Assembly (NCBI GenBank): GCA_037783545.1
Contig: JBBELK010000297.1
Coordinates: 558,001 to 622,000 of the forward strand
DNA: 64,000 bases
Direction: 5' to 3'
DNA from: Henricia sp. BOLD:AAB3569
Lineage: Eukaryota > Echinodermata > Asteroidea > Spinulosida > Echinasteridae
Below, one piece after another: positions 24,801-35,317 of the stretch. Made by a program: the position numbers and the translations under genes. Under the pieces are notes generated by a model that saw nothing but the letters and a program-made list of their open reading frames with translations, was not told where the DNA came from and searched no databases. How positions within the stretch are numbered: the stretch's first letter is position 1; every line of letters begins with the position of its first letter.

Positions 24801-27800
24801 AATTGAAGGGAGGTAAATTTTAGGGTTTTGTAATATTTGGAAAGAGTAACTTATTTTATTTGATTCCAAATTGTTAGCGTCATCCAACAATTAAAAACAT
24901 CTTTTTCAGACCAATTTTGACGATAGGAATCCTGCGGGAGCTAATTGAATAATGTTTTTTGTGCATATTTTTAAATTATTTATTATTAATTATCCCAAGG
25001 GTGCCAGTAGAATATGGCATTATGTAGTGCCTCTGCATCCCATATACCACGACTCAGAAGGGTATATGGGATACAGACGCACTAAATGCTGTATTTCCAG
25101 AGCGCAAGTGGGATAACAAATGTATCTTCAAGCAAACTTGACTGCACAACATGCAGAGAAGCACGCGCATTGAACGCACACGCGTCACGTTTGAATTGAC
25201 AGCTCTGCAGCGTAGGGACCCAGTTATCTTGGAATACCATGGCGAATTACGCAGGGTGCAATATGAAAATCGGAAGAGGTATATGGAACATTATAACACT
25301 GTTGGTTGCCATGGATCCACCAATCAAGTTTGCTCGAAGATATTTATTATCATCATTATTACTTTTCTGTAGTCTTGTGACTTGTATAGTGTTTATCCTG
25401 GAAATTGAACAAAAATACTAAATATTAAATTGTTATCTTTTATTTTCACGCTTCACAGAGACCAACGCATTACTCAGGACGTGGAGAGACTGTGTAACCA
25501 GTTTAGCAGCATCATTCCTGTACTAATAGTGTCGCCTTTCACAATACCATTCTATACCTACAGCGCATGGAAGGGGTAAGTCATTTATAGGCCTAGTATT
25601 AACTGGAATACACTACTCACAATAAGTTGGGGATATTGTGGGGTGTACACAGATATTTTATTAAGGGTATGCATTCCGCTTGAATGATTTTGTATATGAT
25701 TAGACAATTGTATCTGCATGACAGACACGCCTTGTCACAGGAATAGGTGAAAACAGTCATTTTGAAAAAAAAACATACCAATATCCCTAACTTATTGTGA
25801 GTAGTGTATTGTAGGGTAGAGGTATGGCACTTGGTTTTGTGACTTTCTGATTTCAGGCAGCACATGAGGCATTGCATGGTAGAAATATGTGTACTGTACT
25901 TAAAAAACTGTGGGACAGGATTCAAATTTCAATCTCTTTTGGAGATATGTGACTTTTAAAGAAGACTATTTCTTAATTTTTTAAATTTGTATTATTATTT
26001 TTGTTTAACTTGTTTACTTAGCCGTTATCTGTCCTGTAGTTAAAACATTCAAAGAAATCCCTCATTCCACAACCACGTGTCACTGTAACAGAGTTGTAGT
26101 CGTGACCTTTCTAAGACCAGGGGCCAATTTCATACAGCTGTTTAGCAAAAAAATTGCTTAATCCAAAATTTGTTTGCTTTATAAAAAGGGGTTTTTAGTC
26201 AAAATTGTATATCAACTTGTGTTTTTAGCAAGAATAGCAGAACACCAGTCAATTATAATACACATCACATAGGATTTTGCTAAAAACCCATTTTTATGAA
26301 GCAAACAAATTTTGGATTATGCAAATTGTTTTGCTAAACATCTTTATGAAATTGGCCCCTGTTCAAATTTGTTAAACCTTTGGACCTTTTTTACTACATT
26401 GCAATGTAATGCTCTTTGCCTTTGTCTGGATTTAGATATTTGCATAGCCTATTGTACAAATACACACATTTGATAACTACTGTGCTTTGTATACTGTGGA
26501 TTCAGACAAGTAGACAATAATGCTAAATAATATGGTTTCAGACATCCTGTTCTAGATTACCTCATATCAGAGGTAGTTTATCATCTGGAGACAGATCAGT
26601 CTGTATTGCGTCAGATTTGCACTGAATGTTTCATTGACAATGCATATATTTCACATTTTAAAGGAGCATGTTCAGTTTTTTTCCAGAAAATGCATTTCGT
26701 TCTAACCTAACAATCTATGAAATACCTCCCCAAAATGGGAAGAAAACAGGAAATTTGCAATCTCTAATTTGGATGTGGAAGCAAAAAGGCTGCAGCCGAT
26801 TTCACGAAACTTTACGCAATTGCGCAAGTCCACTTACGCTATTACTTGCGCAATAATTTATGGCGTAAGTGGACTTGCGCAATGGCGTAAAGTTTCATGA
26901 AATCGGCTGCAGGTGTAATTACTGCACTGCTTTATGGAACCAGATAAATTAGTTTACTAAACATTGGTGGTTTTTTAACGATATCCGTGCAAAATTATTA
27001 GGATTGAGAATGCGAAATTTCAGGATGATAATGAGAAAAATACGACAAATTATATGATATAAAAATCTCAACATTCATTAGAAAAATGGGGGTGGGGGTG
27101 GGGGGGTGGTGGGGTGGGGGGTGTGGGAGTGTCAAAAATGTGATCTGGATACTATAAAAACTATGAATTGTAGGATAGGGCGACAAATCGTGTGTAAAAA
27201 AGGTATATTAGGGCGACCTGCTCAATAGGGCGACATTTTGGTGTCGCCCTAATATTTTTGAGTTTAAAATTAATTTTTTTAGGTCAAAAATCATTTTTTT
27301 TAGGTCGAGAACCATTTTTATTGGGACTGGAGTTGTTTCTCTTCGGTCTGTGACCATCCCTGGAAGCTTTGGGTAAAAAAATAAGGTGTCATTTTGAGTG
27401 ACTCTTGCCGAAATTTCGGTGGTCTCCGGTGAGAGTCTTGCCGAAATGTCGCCCTATTGCGGCATTCAGCGTTCTTTAAATTATTATTATTATTTCTTTC
27501 TGGTATACATACCAAGGATTCCTCAATAGTGCTCATTGCACTGTCACTCGCAAGCGTGAGGAAACCCATGCAGAATTAGAATTATAAATGGCCAGAGACA
27601 CCGGGAATCCCCTTGCTCTTCACGAAAGAATGCGCTGGAATATTTAGAGTGCGTTACCATTACCTGACACATACATTTGGATGTACACATACACGTGTGA
27701 TGATTTTGATTTGACAGGACAGGCTACATTGGACCAGTGAGCATCTATCTATACTTCATCATAGGTACAATCATCAATACATTCCTGATGGCTCCTGTAG

Positions 27801-30800
27801 TGGATCGTACATACAAGCAGGAGAGGCTTGAAGGGTCATACAGGTGGGTCAGGCTTCAGAATAGAACCAGTCATCATGTACCTGGCAAAAGGGCATATAA
27901 GCACTATGGTGCCAAAAATCAGTTACAGTAAACTCTCGTTATAACACCCCCTCATATAAAGCTCTTCTCGATATAAAGCTCCTTTTTCTAAGTCCCGGCC
28001 GTTATTCTCTGCATTGTGTATGCACTGGTTATAGCGCTCTCTGGATATAAAGCTCAAATTATTTCGGTCTCTTGAAAAGCGCTATAATGAGAGTTTACTG
28101 AACGCCCTTCTGCCAGGCAGATTTTTGGCACCAGAGCGCTAACATGCCACCCCCTGCCAGGCACACGGCGCATTTGTTGCCCCCAATACAGAATCCACTT
28201 TACATGTATACAGGGTGTCACCCCCCAAAAAATGTCCAGACCAAACCAGGCAACCTCAGAATCAAGGTTTCCCCAGATCCTGATAAGGAAACTTCTTAAA
28301 TGAAAAAGTCTTTATTGCACCAAAATTCAATCAAGCAAATCAAACGTTATGTAATTTTTGGTGCAGCAAGGTCAGCCCTCAACTAGGAGTGACTGCCTAT
28401 TGACTAATGCATGATCTGGTTCATGAACTAAGGTATGACTTTGCTGCACTGAAAATGACAAAAGTTTTGATTCGCCTGACTGATTTTGAGGCAATAAAGA
28501 CCATTTTTCATGTAAGAAGATTCTCTATCAGGATCCAGGGAAACGGATTCTGAGGTTGCCTGGTTTGATCTAGACTTTTATAAGCAGAATTTTGTGACGT
28601 CTGGTTGGTTGCTAAGGTTCAGAATTCCACTGACTGGGAAGTGGAATGGATAGTTTTCTTTGGCGTGTGGGTATGATCGCATGCCTCAAGCCAGGGCTTG
28701 ATTTGTTGTAAACTTAATATACATGGACTGCAGATATACTGTGTAATATAAAGGGTTGGGGTTGGGGGGGGGGGGGGGGGGGGGGGAGAATCGCAATAAG
28801 ATAACAAACAAAAGAACATGTACATGTACCAAAGACAAGTTTAAGCCAGATCTCGGAAAAGAAAGGTCCTGAAAATCGACGGGGAAGGCATTAATGAACA
28901 TTAATCAAACAATGCTAATCTATCTATTTGTTGCTCAAAACCATTTGTTTTAGATTCAAGCATGTGCAGATCCGAGCAAATGCTGAATCAGCTGCTTTCT
29001 ACGTTGCTGGAGACATTGAGAGAGAGAAGACTAATAAGAAGCTACTTACTCTGCTGGACACGCAGTCCAATCTAGTCAACTATGAGTTCTGGTTGCAGGG
29101 TAGGTCACTCGTGCTGTGGTTAGACGTCCAGACAAGTAACATTATTTGGGGACAGAAGAAACAATATATACTGCATAGCACTAAAATGTTAGGTAATCGT
29201 TATGGAAAGTTGTCTAGGTGCTCACTGGGAAAAAGTAAAAGTGACTTGTGTATTAGCATATGGTCACCACTGCATGTGATTTCACAGAATGGTTAACTCA
29301 TTTGCAACCATAATTTTGTATTTTTGCTTTTTCGATGTTAGTATATCGTGTACATGTATGTACACTGTAAATATTGCACTTTCATTTCCCATCCAGTGTC
29401 GGTGAACTTGTTTGACTATGTTGGCAGTATTCTAAGCTACGTGGCGATTGCCGTACCAATCTTTGCAGGAGCGTACGGCAATTTGAGTTCTGGAGAGCTC
29501 TACAGTCTGATAAGCAAGGTAAGATGTGATCCTATATACATGTAGTGCCTTTTGTTGTCTACGTCTGCTTTATTTACAGGAGATCGTGGGTTTGAGTCCC
29601 AACCGAGCACACTATGAAGTTTTTCATAGTGTCCTGGGAAAGCACTGAGTATACAGTGGTAATTACGTTAGGTAAGGGCAAAACAAACCTACATTAACAT
29701 TAAGTTTCCCCGACGCAAGCTGAATTAATTTCCTACTGATTCATCATTGTGTGCTTTGTACTTTGCACACAACTATTAGTTATGACATTCCTGGCACATC
29801 TGGGTTTTGTGATTTTGAACGGCAAACTAGAGACAAAACTTTACAGCCAATCATTTTTTTTTTGTTTTTTTTTTAACCCTGTGTTCACTGTATCTGTAGT
29901 TTTTGAAATGTTGTATGGTGACACAATTTGTTTTCCTAAATTTTAAACAGTGATCAGATACTTTTTACAGATTCTTGGAATAAGGGCATAGCAAAGAAGA
30001 ATGTTGATAAACTAGCCTGCGTAGATGCAGCAATGCTTCAGAAAACCTTTAAAATCTATGAATGGTTTGTGTATTTTAGACATCCCCCTCCTCGCCCCAC
30101 ATTTTCCCCATGGGCGTATCATTTGTCATATTTTTTTCATCACCATTCTGAAATTTTGCAAATTTCCTATTTTCTTGCCATGGATAGTATTTTGGGGAGG
30201 TATTTTGTATGCTCGTTAGGTTAGAACAGAATTCATTTTCTGGCAAAAAATCTGCACGAGCTCCTTTAAACTGGCTTTTTTTCTCTTTGGGCAGAACTCA
30301 TTTGTGTGTATGTACCTGATCAATTGCTTCTCCAAGTTGATCGATCTGAGTAACCGGGTCACTGAAATCGCTAGTTACTCACACAGGTAAATTATATCCT
30401 AAATCTCGTTCTAGTTCTGGAATGCCTTTTAGAACAAATTTGCAAAAGTTTATGATTTTTTTAATTTGCACAACTCATCCACCATCAAAGAGCGTCTGTC
30501 TCGAGTTAAACCAAAAACGATCTCTGTAGGCTGCCCGCCTTTGCTGGTCTATACATATATCGGAATAGACTGAATGATAGATTATGCAACATTGTAAACA
30601 AAACGGGTTCATGGGACTGTTTGGAGTACTCTAATGAAATGGCCTATGCGGCATAGCGTTGGTCTGTAAATTCGACGTTGTAAGCGCTTCTCTGAGGTGG
30701 CTCCAGTGCCGGGTGCTAACTACATCCTAATAAAAGAGCGGGATAAGAACTACAGCGAGTTTGACGATCTCAATACAAACACAATGAGCGGCAGTTCGGC

Positions 30801-33800
30801 GAGTACTCGGCAAAGCCCATCATGCTTTACGCGATATTGTTACGTCATTTCGCTTGCGGGCTATTGGACTGGTTTGGTGCATAAAAGCAACTATCAATCA
30901 TCCTATACTGTGGGCCCGGTAAACAGCCGTGTCTTGAAGGGAACCTCGATTCATCTATTTAGGCCATTATATGAAGGATTGTGGCTGCCAAACAGTGTTA
31001 TTTATGCGTTAAACAAAGTGCGTTCCGGAGTCTCCCCTTGGAGCCTCTGCGCAATTGTTTGGGCGGTGCATCTCCAAGTGTTAATGCAGTTGAGGAAAAA
31101 ACTGTCTGCTGTTTTGCTTTGCAGAATTGGCGAACTGACCGAATCACTAAAAAGCTTACCAGGCAGCACCCCCCAGCGGCATGATTCATACAATCCCTTA
31201 ATTACCAAACTCCATGAGAATCAAGTCCAGGTACTAGACCAGCAGAAGTTGATAGATAGCACCAAGGAGGAATGGCATGAAATGCAGGATTCTTCCGAGG
31301 ATGAAAGCTCTGGTGAGGCGTCTGGCCGGTGTCCCATGGCCTACAGACTGGACAGGGTCAGTGTAGCCACACCCAATGGCAGAGAGATACTCATAAAAGG
31401 TATGAATTCAAATTCATGCCCTGTATAGACCATATCGAATAGCCGCCATTTCGTGGGGCAGTTTCTTTGTTCCTTGAGGACATGCATGGTTGTACATATT
31501 GTGCTTCCATTGTAGTAACAAAAGGTGCCCCACGACATGGCGGCTATTCGATACGGTCTATTCAGGCTGCTTAGCATTAGCAATGGTGTCTTATATAGCG
31601 CACCTACGCTACTCACAATAAGTTAGTGATATTGTGGGGTGTATGCAGCTATTTTATTGAGGGTATGCATTCCGCTTGAATGATTTTGTATATGATTAGA
31701 CAATTGTATCTGCATGAAAAACACACCTTGTCACAGGAATAGGTAAAAACAGTCATTTGAAAAAAAATTCCCAAATTGACACCATGCAAATATCCCTAAC
31801 CTATTGTGAGTAGTGTATCTATCCTGCGTGATACTCATGGTGCTTTACAACATTATTAATCCTGGTCATTGGGCACAACTCCTTGGGGAGTACGCAGCCC
31901 CGGCAGCCTGACACAACCGCTGAAAAGCTGCAACCCTTGCAGGTACCGTACCCATTTACTTCTGGGTGGAGAGAGGCAACTTATAGCAAATTGCCTTGCC
32001 GAAGGACACGCACCATGGACGCGACCGGAATTGTGCGCGGTATAAGTCTATCATTATCTTATTTTTGAACCTTCAGACCTTTCGATGGAGATCAGGAAAG
32101 GCCACAGCCTCTTGATAACAGGTGCAACTGGGAGTGGCAAGACGTCAATCTTCAGAGTTCTACGTGGTCTCTTGCCAATTGTCTCGGGGAGTCTCAAGAC
32201 AAACCGGACATTGCCCCCAGAGGATACCATGTTTGTACCCCAGAAACCGTTTCTCACAGACGGAACATTTAAGGAGCAGGTGAGTTGTAAACATTGAGAA
32301 GAGACCTTTGTGGTATGTACATGTAGGATTGATCAATTTGCAGTATTCGCAGAGTGTGACGTTGACTTCCGTCCTGGTCACGTTCACTGCTTTGACAACG
32401 GTTCATGCTACTTGTATGGCAACGAGTATGTCCATTCGTTTTACACAGAAGTCACAAGGGGAAAACTTTCCGTGCATTTTTCTGTTACAATGATCAGACA
32501 GTGTAATGCTACGAGAGAAGGTATTAGCAAACCTGGGAAAGTCATTGTCCATATTTTAAAAAATTTTCGTGTAAAAGAATTGTACATCATCATTTTCAGT
32601 ATAGAACTTATGGGCTAAAGTAGTATCCACCTCTGTGGATTTCAGCGTCCAGTTTAATATTGTTTCGTCGTTTGCCTCAGGTTATCTATCCACAAAGACT
32701 GACATCCCTCAACAAGCCATCGGAGTGTGATAATTTCATCATGGAAATACTTGACCGTGTTGGCTTGATGCACCTATATGAGAGAATAGGTGAGACTCAA
32801 TTCATTAGGGAGGTTTCGCAAGTTGACGAATACGGTTACGAATACGGATATGATAACAGTAACCGTTCACGTTGATGTCCACACTAAACTGGGTTTCGCA
32901 CTGTGTGAATATGATCTGCTAAGTCTGCTCTGCGCTTGGCTTTGTTTTCAGCTGATTTTCGTCACTTTCTCGTGGGCATGACTCATTAAATTTAATCGGT
33001 ATTCATGGAAGATACATCACAAAGAAACAAAATGTAGGCTATACAACTTATTAATCCATCACGAAAAAATGCTATGCGTATGGAGGCCGATACCCATTAT
33101 TCACGCGTATGAAAACATGTGTACTACGGTTACGCGTCACGAGAAGCGCATAGAATTATGACGTATCCGTATCGGTATCCGTGTCGATGCGAAACCTCTC
33201 TAGTAAGTGATTTTCATGCGTAGTTTGAATGAAAATTACCGGGTAATGTAAAAAACAGTTTTTTTTAAAAATAGCTCTTGAATAAGATCTATTATTTTTT
33301 GTTCAAATGGTTCTTGAATAAGGTCCATGATAGAGGAAAAAATGCTTGGCTGGTCATATACAACATTTGTGCAATCCATATGGGAAGTAGCCAATGTAGT
33401 TTGTGAGAACTATACCGAGCAACAAAAGAAATGCAAATTATTTCCCACTTTTTGATTGAAAAAGCAGTCAATCTGAGAGCAGAAATTTTCAGCACACTAA
33501 AGTATTATGCAGTAATGCATACTGAAGCTTTTATGTGAATATTTTATTGTCGGCTTAATTACAGAAGAAATTTTCAAATTTTGATTGAACTGTAAATTTG
33601 GCCCTCGCCCCGAGTAATCATTTCAGCCTTGTATTGGGCAATTCCTGTAAAAAAAAAAAAATGCTGTGCAATCGGGACATATTTGTATAAATCCATATGT
33701 GTGATACATTGACAGGGATGTCGATCATAAGATGAAGCGAACTACTACATGTATATGTTGCTGTTGGGCTTGTTTTATGTTTGCAAAGTCTGATGTCGGC

Positions 33801-34983
33801 CTTAATTGTTCACCTAAATTTCTTGTCAAACCCCCCTACCACACCTAAGAGGTGAAGATTGTCACTTTTCAAAATTCCTACCTCCTACTGAGATTCATGC
33901 TGGTTTTATCAACGTGCAGGTGATCTCGATAAGGATGTGGATTGGAACTGGAATGATGTCCTAACTCCCGGTGAGATGCAGTGCTTGTCCTTTGCCCGCC
34001 TCTACTACACCAAGCCACTATTTGCCTGTAAGTAATAATAAATAATAATCACAAGCATTTGTAAAGCGCCATCTATCTATGTAGACATATTCCGAGGCAG
34101 CTGTTGCCATTATTACCACTGCCATCAGGAAATCACCAGAACCATTTAGCTTCAACTAGGTGGCAACCCGGCCAAGGCGCACAACCCTATCAGCAGTTAG
34201 ATTGTGGCATTCCCCATAACAGCTTCCCATATATTGCTTGGGTTGACGAGGCAACTGGGATTAAGTGTTTTGCCCAGGGACACAGACACGTTGGTCGAAG
34301 TGGGGCTCGAACCCCCAACCTCTGATTGAGAGTCCTGCTTCATACCCACTAGACCACACACGCTCCTAGAAATCATTTTGACATTCATCAGTTTAGTTTT
34401 ATGCTTTGCGTTCAAATAATCACAACATGAGATAAGCCATTAATAGTCACCTAAATAAATGGTTATGGTAATGCAAGGAAACAAAAAGATGTGAAAGCTG
34501 CAGTCATTTTCTTTTTTAGTCTTTTGTTTTGATTATTTTATTAGAAATCAGAGAACAAAATATTCAAGAAAATGATGCTGCCCCCTATAATCACAGGCCA
34601 CAGTCCGTTACTGAGAATTTGAGATCATGACTGGTGATTTTTGAAGCAGAGAGTGTCGTACATAATTGGGACACCAACAATTTTGGACCCCTAATTTTGG
34701 GAATTACCCATCACCAAAATGGTGGATGGAAGGGGTGACGTCAGCGGAAAGCAAGCAATACTTTGTGCTTTATTTTACATTGACAGTTCTGGATGAAGCC
34801 ACAAGCGCAATAACCATCCAACAACAGAATCGGTTTTACACTCACTGCAAAGCGCTGGGCATGACGCTAATTAGCATCGGGCATCGCGAGAGCCTCAAGC
34901 AATTCCACGATGCTCAGCTGGTGGTACAGGGTGATGGAAACTGGTCCATGCTGGAGTTAGACCATGCCAATAGCGACTCCTAG
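21813..34983 (+). CDS. ABCD4: ABCD4-type ABC half-transporter, complete
   Basis: Fourteen exons: 21813-21856, 22472-22590, 23369-23496, 24080-24222, 25459-25575, 27718-27843, 28954-29099, 29397-29518, 30295-30386, 31125-31399, 32077-32279, 32681-32789, 33920-34027, 34787-34983. They join in frame to about 642 residues (human ABCD4 is 606). A six-segment membrane domain is followed by one ATPase domain: Walker [10 protein letters not shown] near residue 453, Q-loop VPQKPF, signature [16 protein letters not shown], Walker B PLFAFLDEATSA, H-loop ISIGHRES. A proline in the signature (TPGEM for the usual SGGQ) is normal for this subfamily. ABCD4 acts with LMBD1 and MMACHC to move cobalamin out of lysosomes (family knowledge). 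All catalytic residues are intact. It has no N-terminal peroxisomal region. Its introns are full of TIR elements. Confidence 0.93.
22472..22590 (+). CDS. ABCD4: ABCD4 exon 2: first membrane segment
   Basis: Encodes [19 protein letters not shown] and a hydrophobic stretch [14 protein letters not shown]. Acceptor tttgcag, donor gtaggg. Confidence 0.9.
22767..22955 (+). repeat. SINE family 1 fragment
   Basis: Central part (cccttgagcaaggcactcaa onwards) in ABCD4 intron 2. Confidence 0.7.
23064..23325 (-). repeat. TIR element 'GGGCGACA', reverse copy
   Basis: Shares ttggggctacaccaaattgtcgcc and fcc-like internal phrases with 24262-24546 (aagcttccaaaaatggttct); in ABCD4 intron 2. Confidence 0.6.
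23369..23496 (+). CDS. ABCD4: ABCD4 exon 3
   Basis: Encodes [17 protein letters not shown] through LMYICLVAL, the start of the second membrane segment. Acceptor tgacag, donor gtgagt. Confidence 0.92.
23563..23930. repeat. TIR element 'ATTCGCTGGCAGAGT', intact
   Basis: Ends aattcgctggcagagt and actctgccagcgaat. In ABCD4 intron 3. A fragment lies at 32320-32520. Confidence 0.85.
24080..24222 (+). CDS. ABCD4: ABCD4 exon 4
   Basis: Encodes [20 protein letters not shown] and [12 protein letters not shown]. The W-R-x-x-L and Y-F-x-x-x-x-Y-Y motifs are conserved in the ABCD family. Acceptor tttttcag, donor gtaagt. Confidence 0.93.
24262..24546 (+). repeat. TIR element 'GGGCGACA'
   Basis: Starts ggggcgacagtttttgcat; end region gtttcccgtaatgtcgccc. 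Repeated internal gggcgaca units. Confidence 0.7.
24634..24779. repeat. TIR element 'GACTGTATCGAATAGCC'
   Basis: Arms tagactgtatcgaatagccg and the inverse ending attcgatacagtctat, continuing through gccatttcgtggggcag. ABCD4 intron 4. Confidence 0.9.
25459..25575 (+). CDS. ABCD4: ABCD4 exon 5: third membrane segment
   Basis: Encodes [18 protein letters not shown], the EAA-like motif of ABCD transporters (N-x-D-Q-R-I-x-x-D), then a membrane stretch to YSAWKG. Acceptor ttcacag, donor gtaagt. Confidence 0.93.
25609..25808. repeat. TIR element 'CACTACTCACAATAAGTT'
   Basis: Arms acactactcacaataagttg and aacttattgtgagtagtgta. A second copy is 31607-31822; one end is at 22698-22742. All lie in ABCD4 introns. 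Confidence 0.88.
26119..26361. repeat. TIR element 'CAGGGGCCAATTTCAT', intact
   Basis: Arms caggggccaatttcatacag and the inverse ending atgaaattggcccctg. ABCD4 intron 5. Confidence 0.88.
26659..27150 (+). repeat. R1 family copy with a nested palindromic element
   Basis: R1 sequence is split at 26790/26912 by a complete palindromic TIR element. The R1 phrase aaaaagg / ggtgtaat resumes after it. Contains a G-rich run near 27090-27125. Confidence 0.7.
26791..26911. repeat. Palindromic element 'GCAGCCGATTTCA'
   Basis: Arms tgcagccgatttcacgaaac and gtttcatgaaatcggctgca, with tacgca/tgcgta inner arms. Nested in an R1 repeat. Confidence 0.9.
27176..27480 (+). repeat. TIR element 'GGGCGACA'
   Basis: Starts tagggcgacaaatcgtgtg and ends cttgccgaaatgtcgccct. 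In ABCD4 intron 5. Confidence 0.7.
27588..27670 (-). repeat. SINE family 1 fragment
   Basis: Short reverse piece (ggccagagacaccgggaatc and following) upstream of ABCD4 exon 6. Confidence 0.65.
27718..27843 (+). CDS. ABCD4: ABCD4 exon 6: fourth membrane segment
   Basis: Encodes [19 protein letters not shown] and [15 protein letters not shown]. Acceptor ttgacag, donor gtgggt. The open frame beyond 27843 is intron read-through. Confidence 0.9.
27926..28101. repeat. pogo/Tigger-like TIR element
   Basis: Ends cagtaaactctcgttataac and gcgctataatgagagtttactg (shown as cgctataatgagagtttact). This TIR style is typical of Tigger/pogo elements (family knowledge). A degraded relative starts at 17131 (cagtgaaacttctatatagt). 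Confidence 0.7.
28222..28577. repeat. TIR element 'CCAAACCAGGCAACCTCAGAATC'
   Basis: Left arm ccaggcaacctcagaatcaa and right arm attctgaggttgcctggttt invert; ABCD4 intron 6. Confidence 0.85.
28763..28788. repeat. Poly-G run
   Basis: More than 20 consecutive G after ggggttgg. Length is likely uncertain in an assembly. Confidence 0.9.
28954..29099 (+). CDS. ABCD4: ABCD4 exon 7
   Basis: Encodes [19 protein letters not shown] and the following helix to NYEFWLQ. R-x-N-A-E-S-x-A-F-Y is an ABCD family motif. Acceptor ttttag, donor gtaggt. Confidence 0.93.
29397..29518 (+). CDS. ABCD4: ABCD4 exon 8: fifth membrane segment
   Basis: Encodes [19 protein letters not shown] and [10 protein letters not shown]. 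Acceptor atccag, donor gtaaga. Confidence 0.92.
30020..30265 (-). repeat. R1 family fragment
   Basis: Reverse R1 sequence just upstream of ABCD4 exon 9. Confidence 0.6.
30295..30386 (+). CDS. ABCD4: ABCD4 exon 9: sixth membrane segment
   Basis: Encodes [20 protein letters not shown] and [11 protein letters not shown]. Acceptor gggcag, donor gtaaat. It joins exon 10 in phase 2 to give YSHR-IGEL, matching the family's coupling helix to the ATPase domain. Confidence 0.92.
30610..30860. repeat. Dispersed repeat, also at 48452-48740
   Basis: Shares tttggagtactctaatgaaa, tacagcgagtttgac-like and cccatcatgcttt phrases with the copy in the b7-b8 intron. It creates a long false open frame before ABCD4 exon 10. 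Confidence 0.7.
31125..31399 (+). CDS. ABCD4: ABCD4 exon 10: acidic linker into ATPase domain
   Basis: Encodes [11 protein letters not shown], a polar linker, an acidic patch ([10 protein letters not shown]), then [20 protein letters not shown], the first ATPase strands. Acceptor tttgcag ends at 31124. A long frame upstream of the acceptor is repeat DNA, not coding. Confidence 0.9.
31420..31562. repeat. TIR element 'GACTGTATCGAATAGCC'
   Basis: Second copy, tatagaccatatcgaatagc to ggctattcgatacggtcta; directly after ABCD4 exon 10. Confidence 0.9.
31607..31822. repeat. TIR element 'CACTACTCACAATAAGTT'
   Basis: Second copy, with the same internal phrase cattccgcttgaatgatttt. Confidence 0.88.
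32077..32279 (+). CDS. ABCD4: ABCD4 exon 11: Walker A and Q-loop
   Basis: Encodes [19 protein letters not shown], then [16 protein letters not shown]. Acceptor cttcag, donor gtgagt. The catalytic Lys and Gln are present. Confidence 0.95.
32681..32789 (+). CDS. ABCD4: ABCD4 exon 12: helical subdomain
   Basis: Encodes [19 protein letters not shown] through [13 protein letters not shown] follows the Q-loop in ABCD proteins. Acceptor cctcag, donor gtgaga. Confidence 0.92.
32808..33204. repeat. TIR element 'AGGGAGGTTTCGCA'
   Basis: Ends tagggaggtttcgcaa and tgcgaaacctctctag; tandem acgaatacgg-like units inside. ABCD4 intron 12. Confidence 0.8.
33408..33605. repeat. TIR element 'GAGCAA-AAAGAAATGC'
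   Basis: Starts ataccgagcaacaaaagaaa; in ABCD4 intron 12. Confidence 0.65.
33920..34027 (+). CDS. ABCD4: ABCD4 exon 13: ABC signature
   Basis: Encodes [20 protein letters not shown] then [10 protein letters not shown]. This is the signature motif plus the start of Walker B. Acceptor gtgcag, donor gtaagt. Confidence 0.95.
34028..34368 (-). repeat. tRNA-derived SINE, family 3
   Basis: Reverse element with aataataat at one end and box B complement gggctcgaacccccaacc at the other; in ABCD4 intron 13. Confidence 0.8.
34787..34983 (+). CDS. ABCD4: ABCD4 exon 14: Walker B, H-loop and stop
   Basis: Encodes [22 protein letters not shown] and a C-terminus ending HANSDS. TAG at 34981-34983. The Walker B Glu and the H-loop His are intact. 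Acceptor gacag ends at 34786. Confidence 0.95.
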
Positions 34984-35317
34984 GCCAAATGGTTTTTAAA
35001 GTTATATTGTCTGTGGTTTTCGGCAAATTCAAATTTTATTTTTTTCTGAACGAAATTTTAAAGCATTTACTTTAATTTTAACAAAAAAACATCATACATA
35101 TACTTTGTATTTTAGACATTGGCAACCCTGTGAAAAAGGCCGTTTTTATATGGCCGTTTTCGCGGACAGCCAATAATTTAAAATATATAACTAAACGTTG
35201 GTCGATTTTTTGTTTTTTTCGTTGATGTCTCATTTGAAAGCGAATAACTTTTACGTTTCTAGAAAAAATATCAAGTTGGAAAAAAATATTTTGTTCAGGT
35301 GCCACACCCAAAATGCA

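Noticed and set aside
27080-27125. G-rich stretch as telomeric or regulatory sequence
   Set aside because: No regular telomere unit; it is low-complexity sequence inside an R1 repeat.
30697-31428. 243-codon open frame starting in ABCD4 intron 9
   Set aside because: The first part is a dispersed repeat shared with 48452-48740. Only 31125-31399 is coding, with a clear acceptor and family match.
32310-32618. Open frame of about 100 codons after ABCD4 exon 11
   Set aside because: It matches the reverse of the TIR element at 23563-23930, not a protein family.
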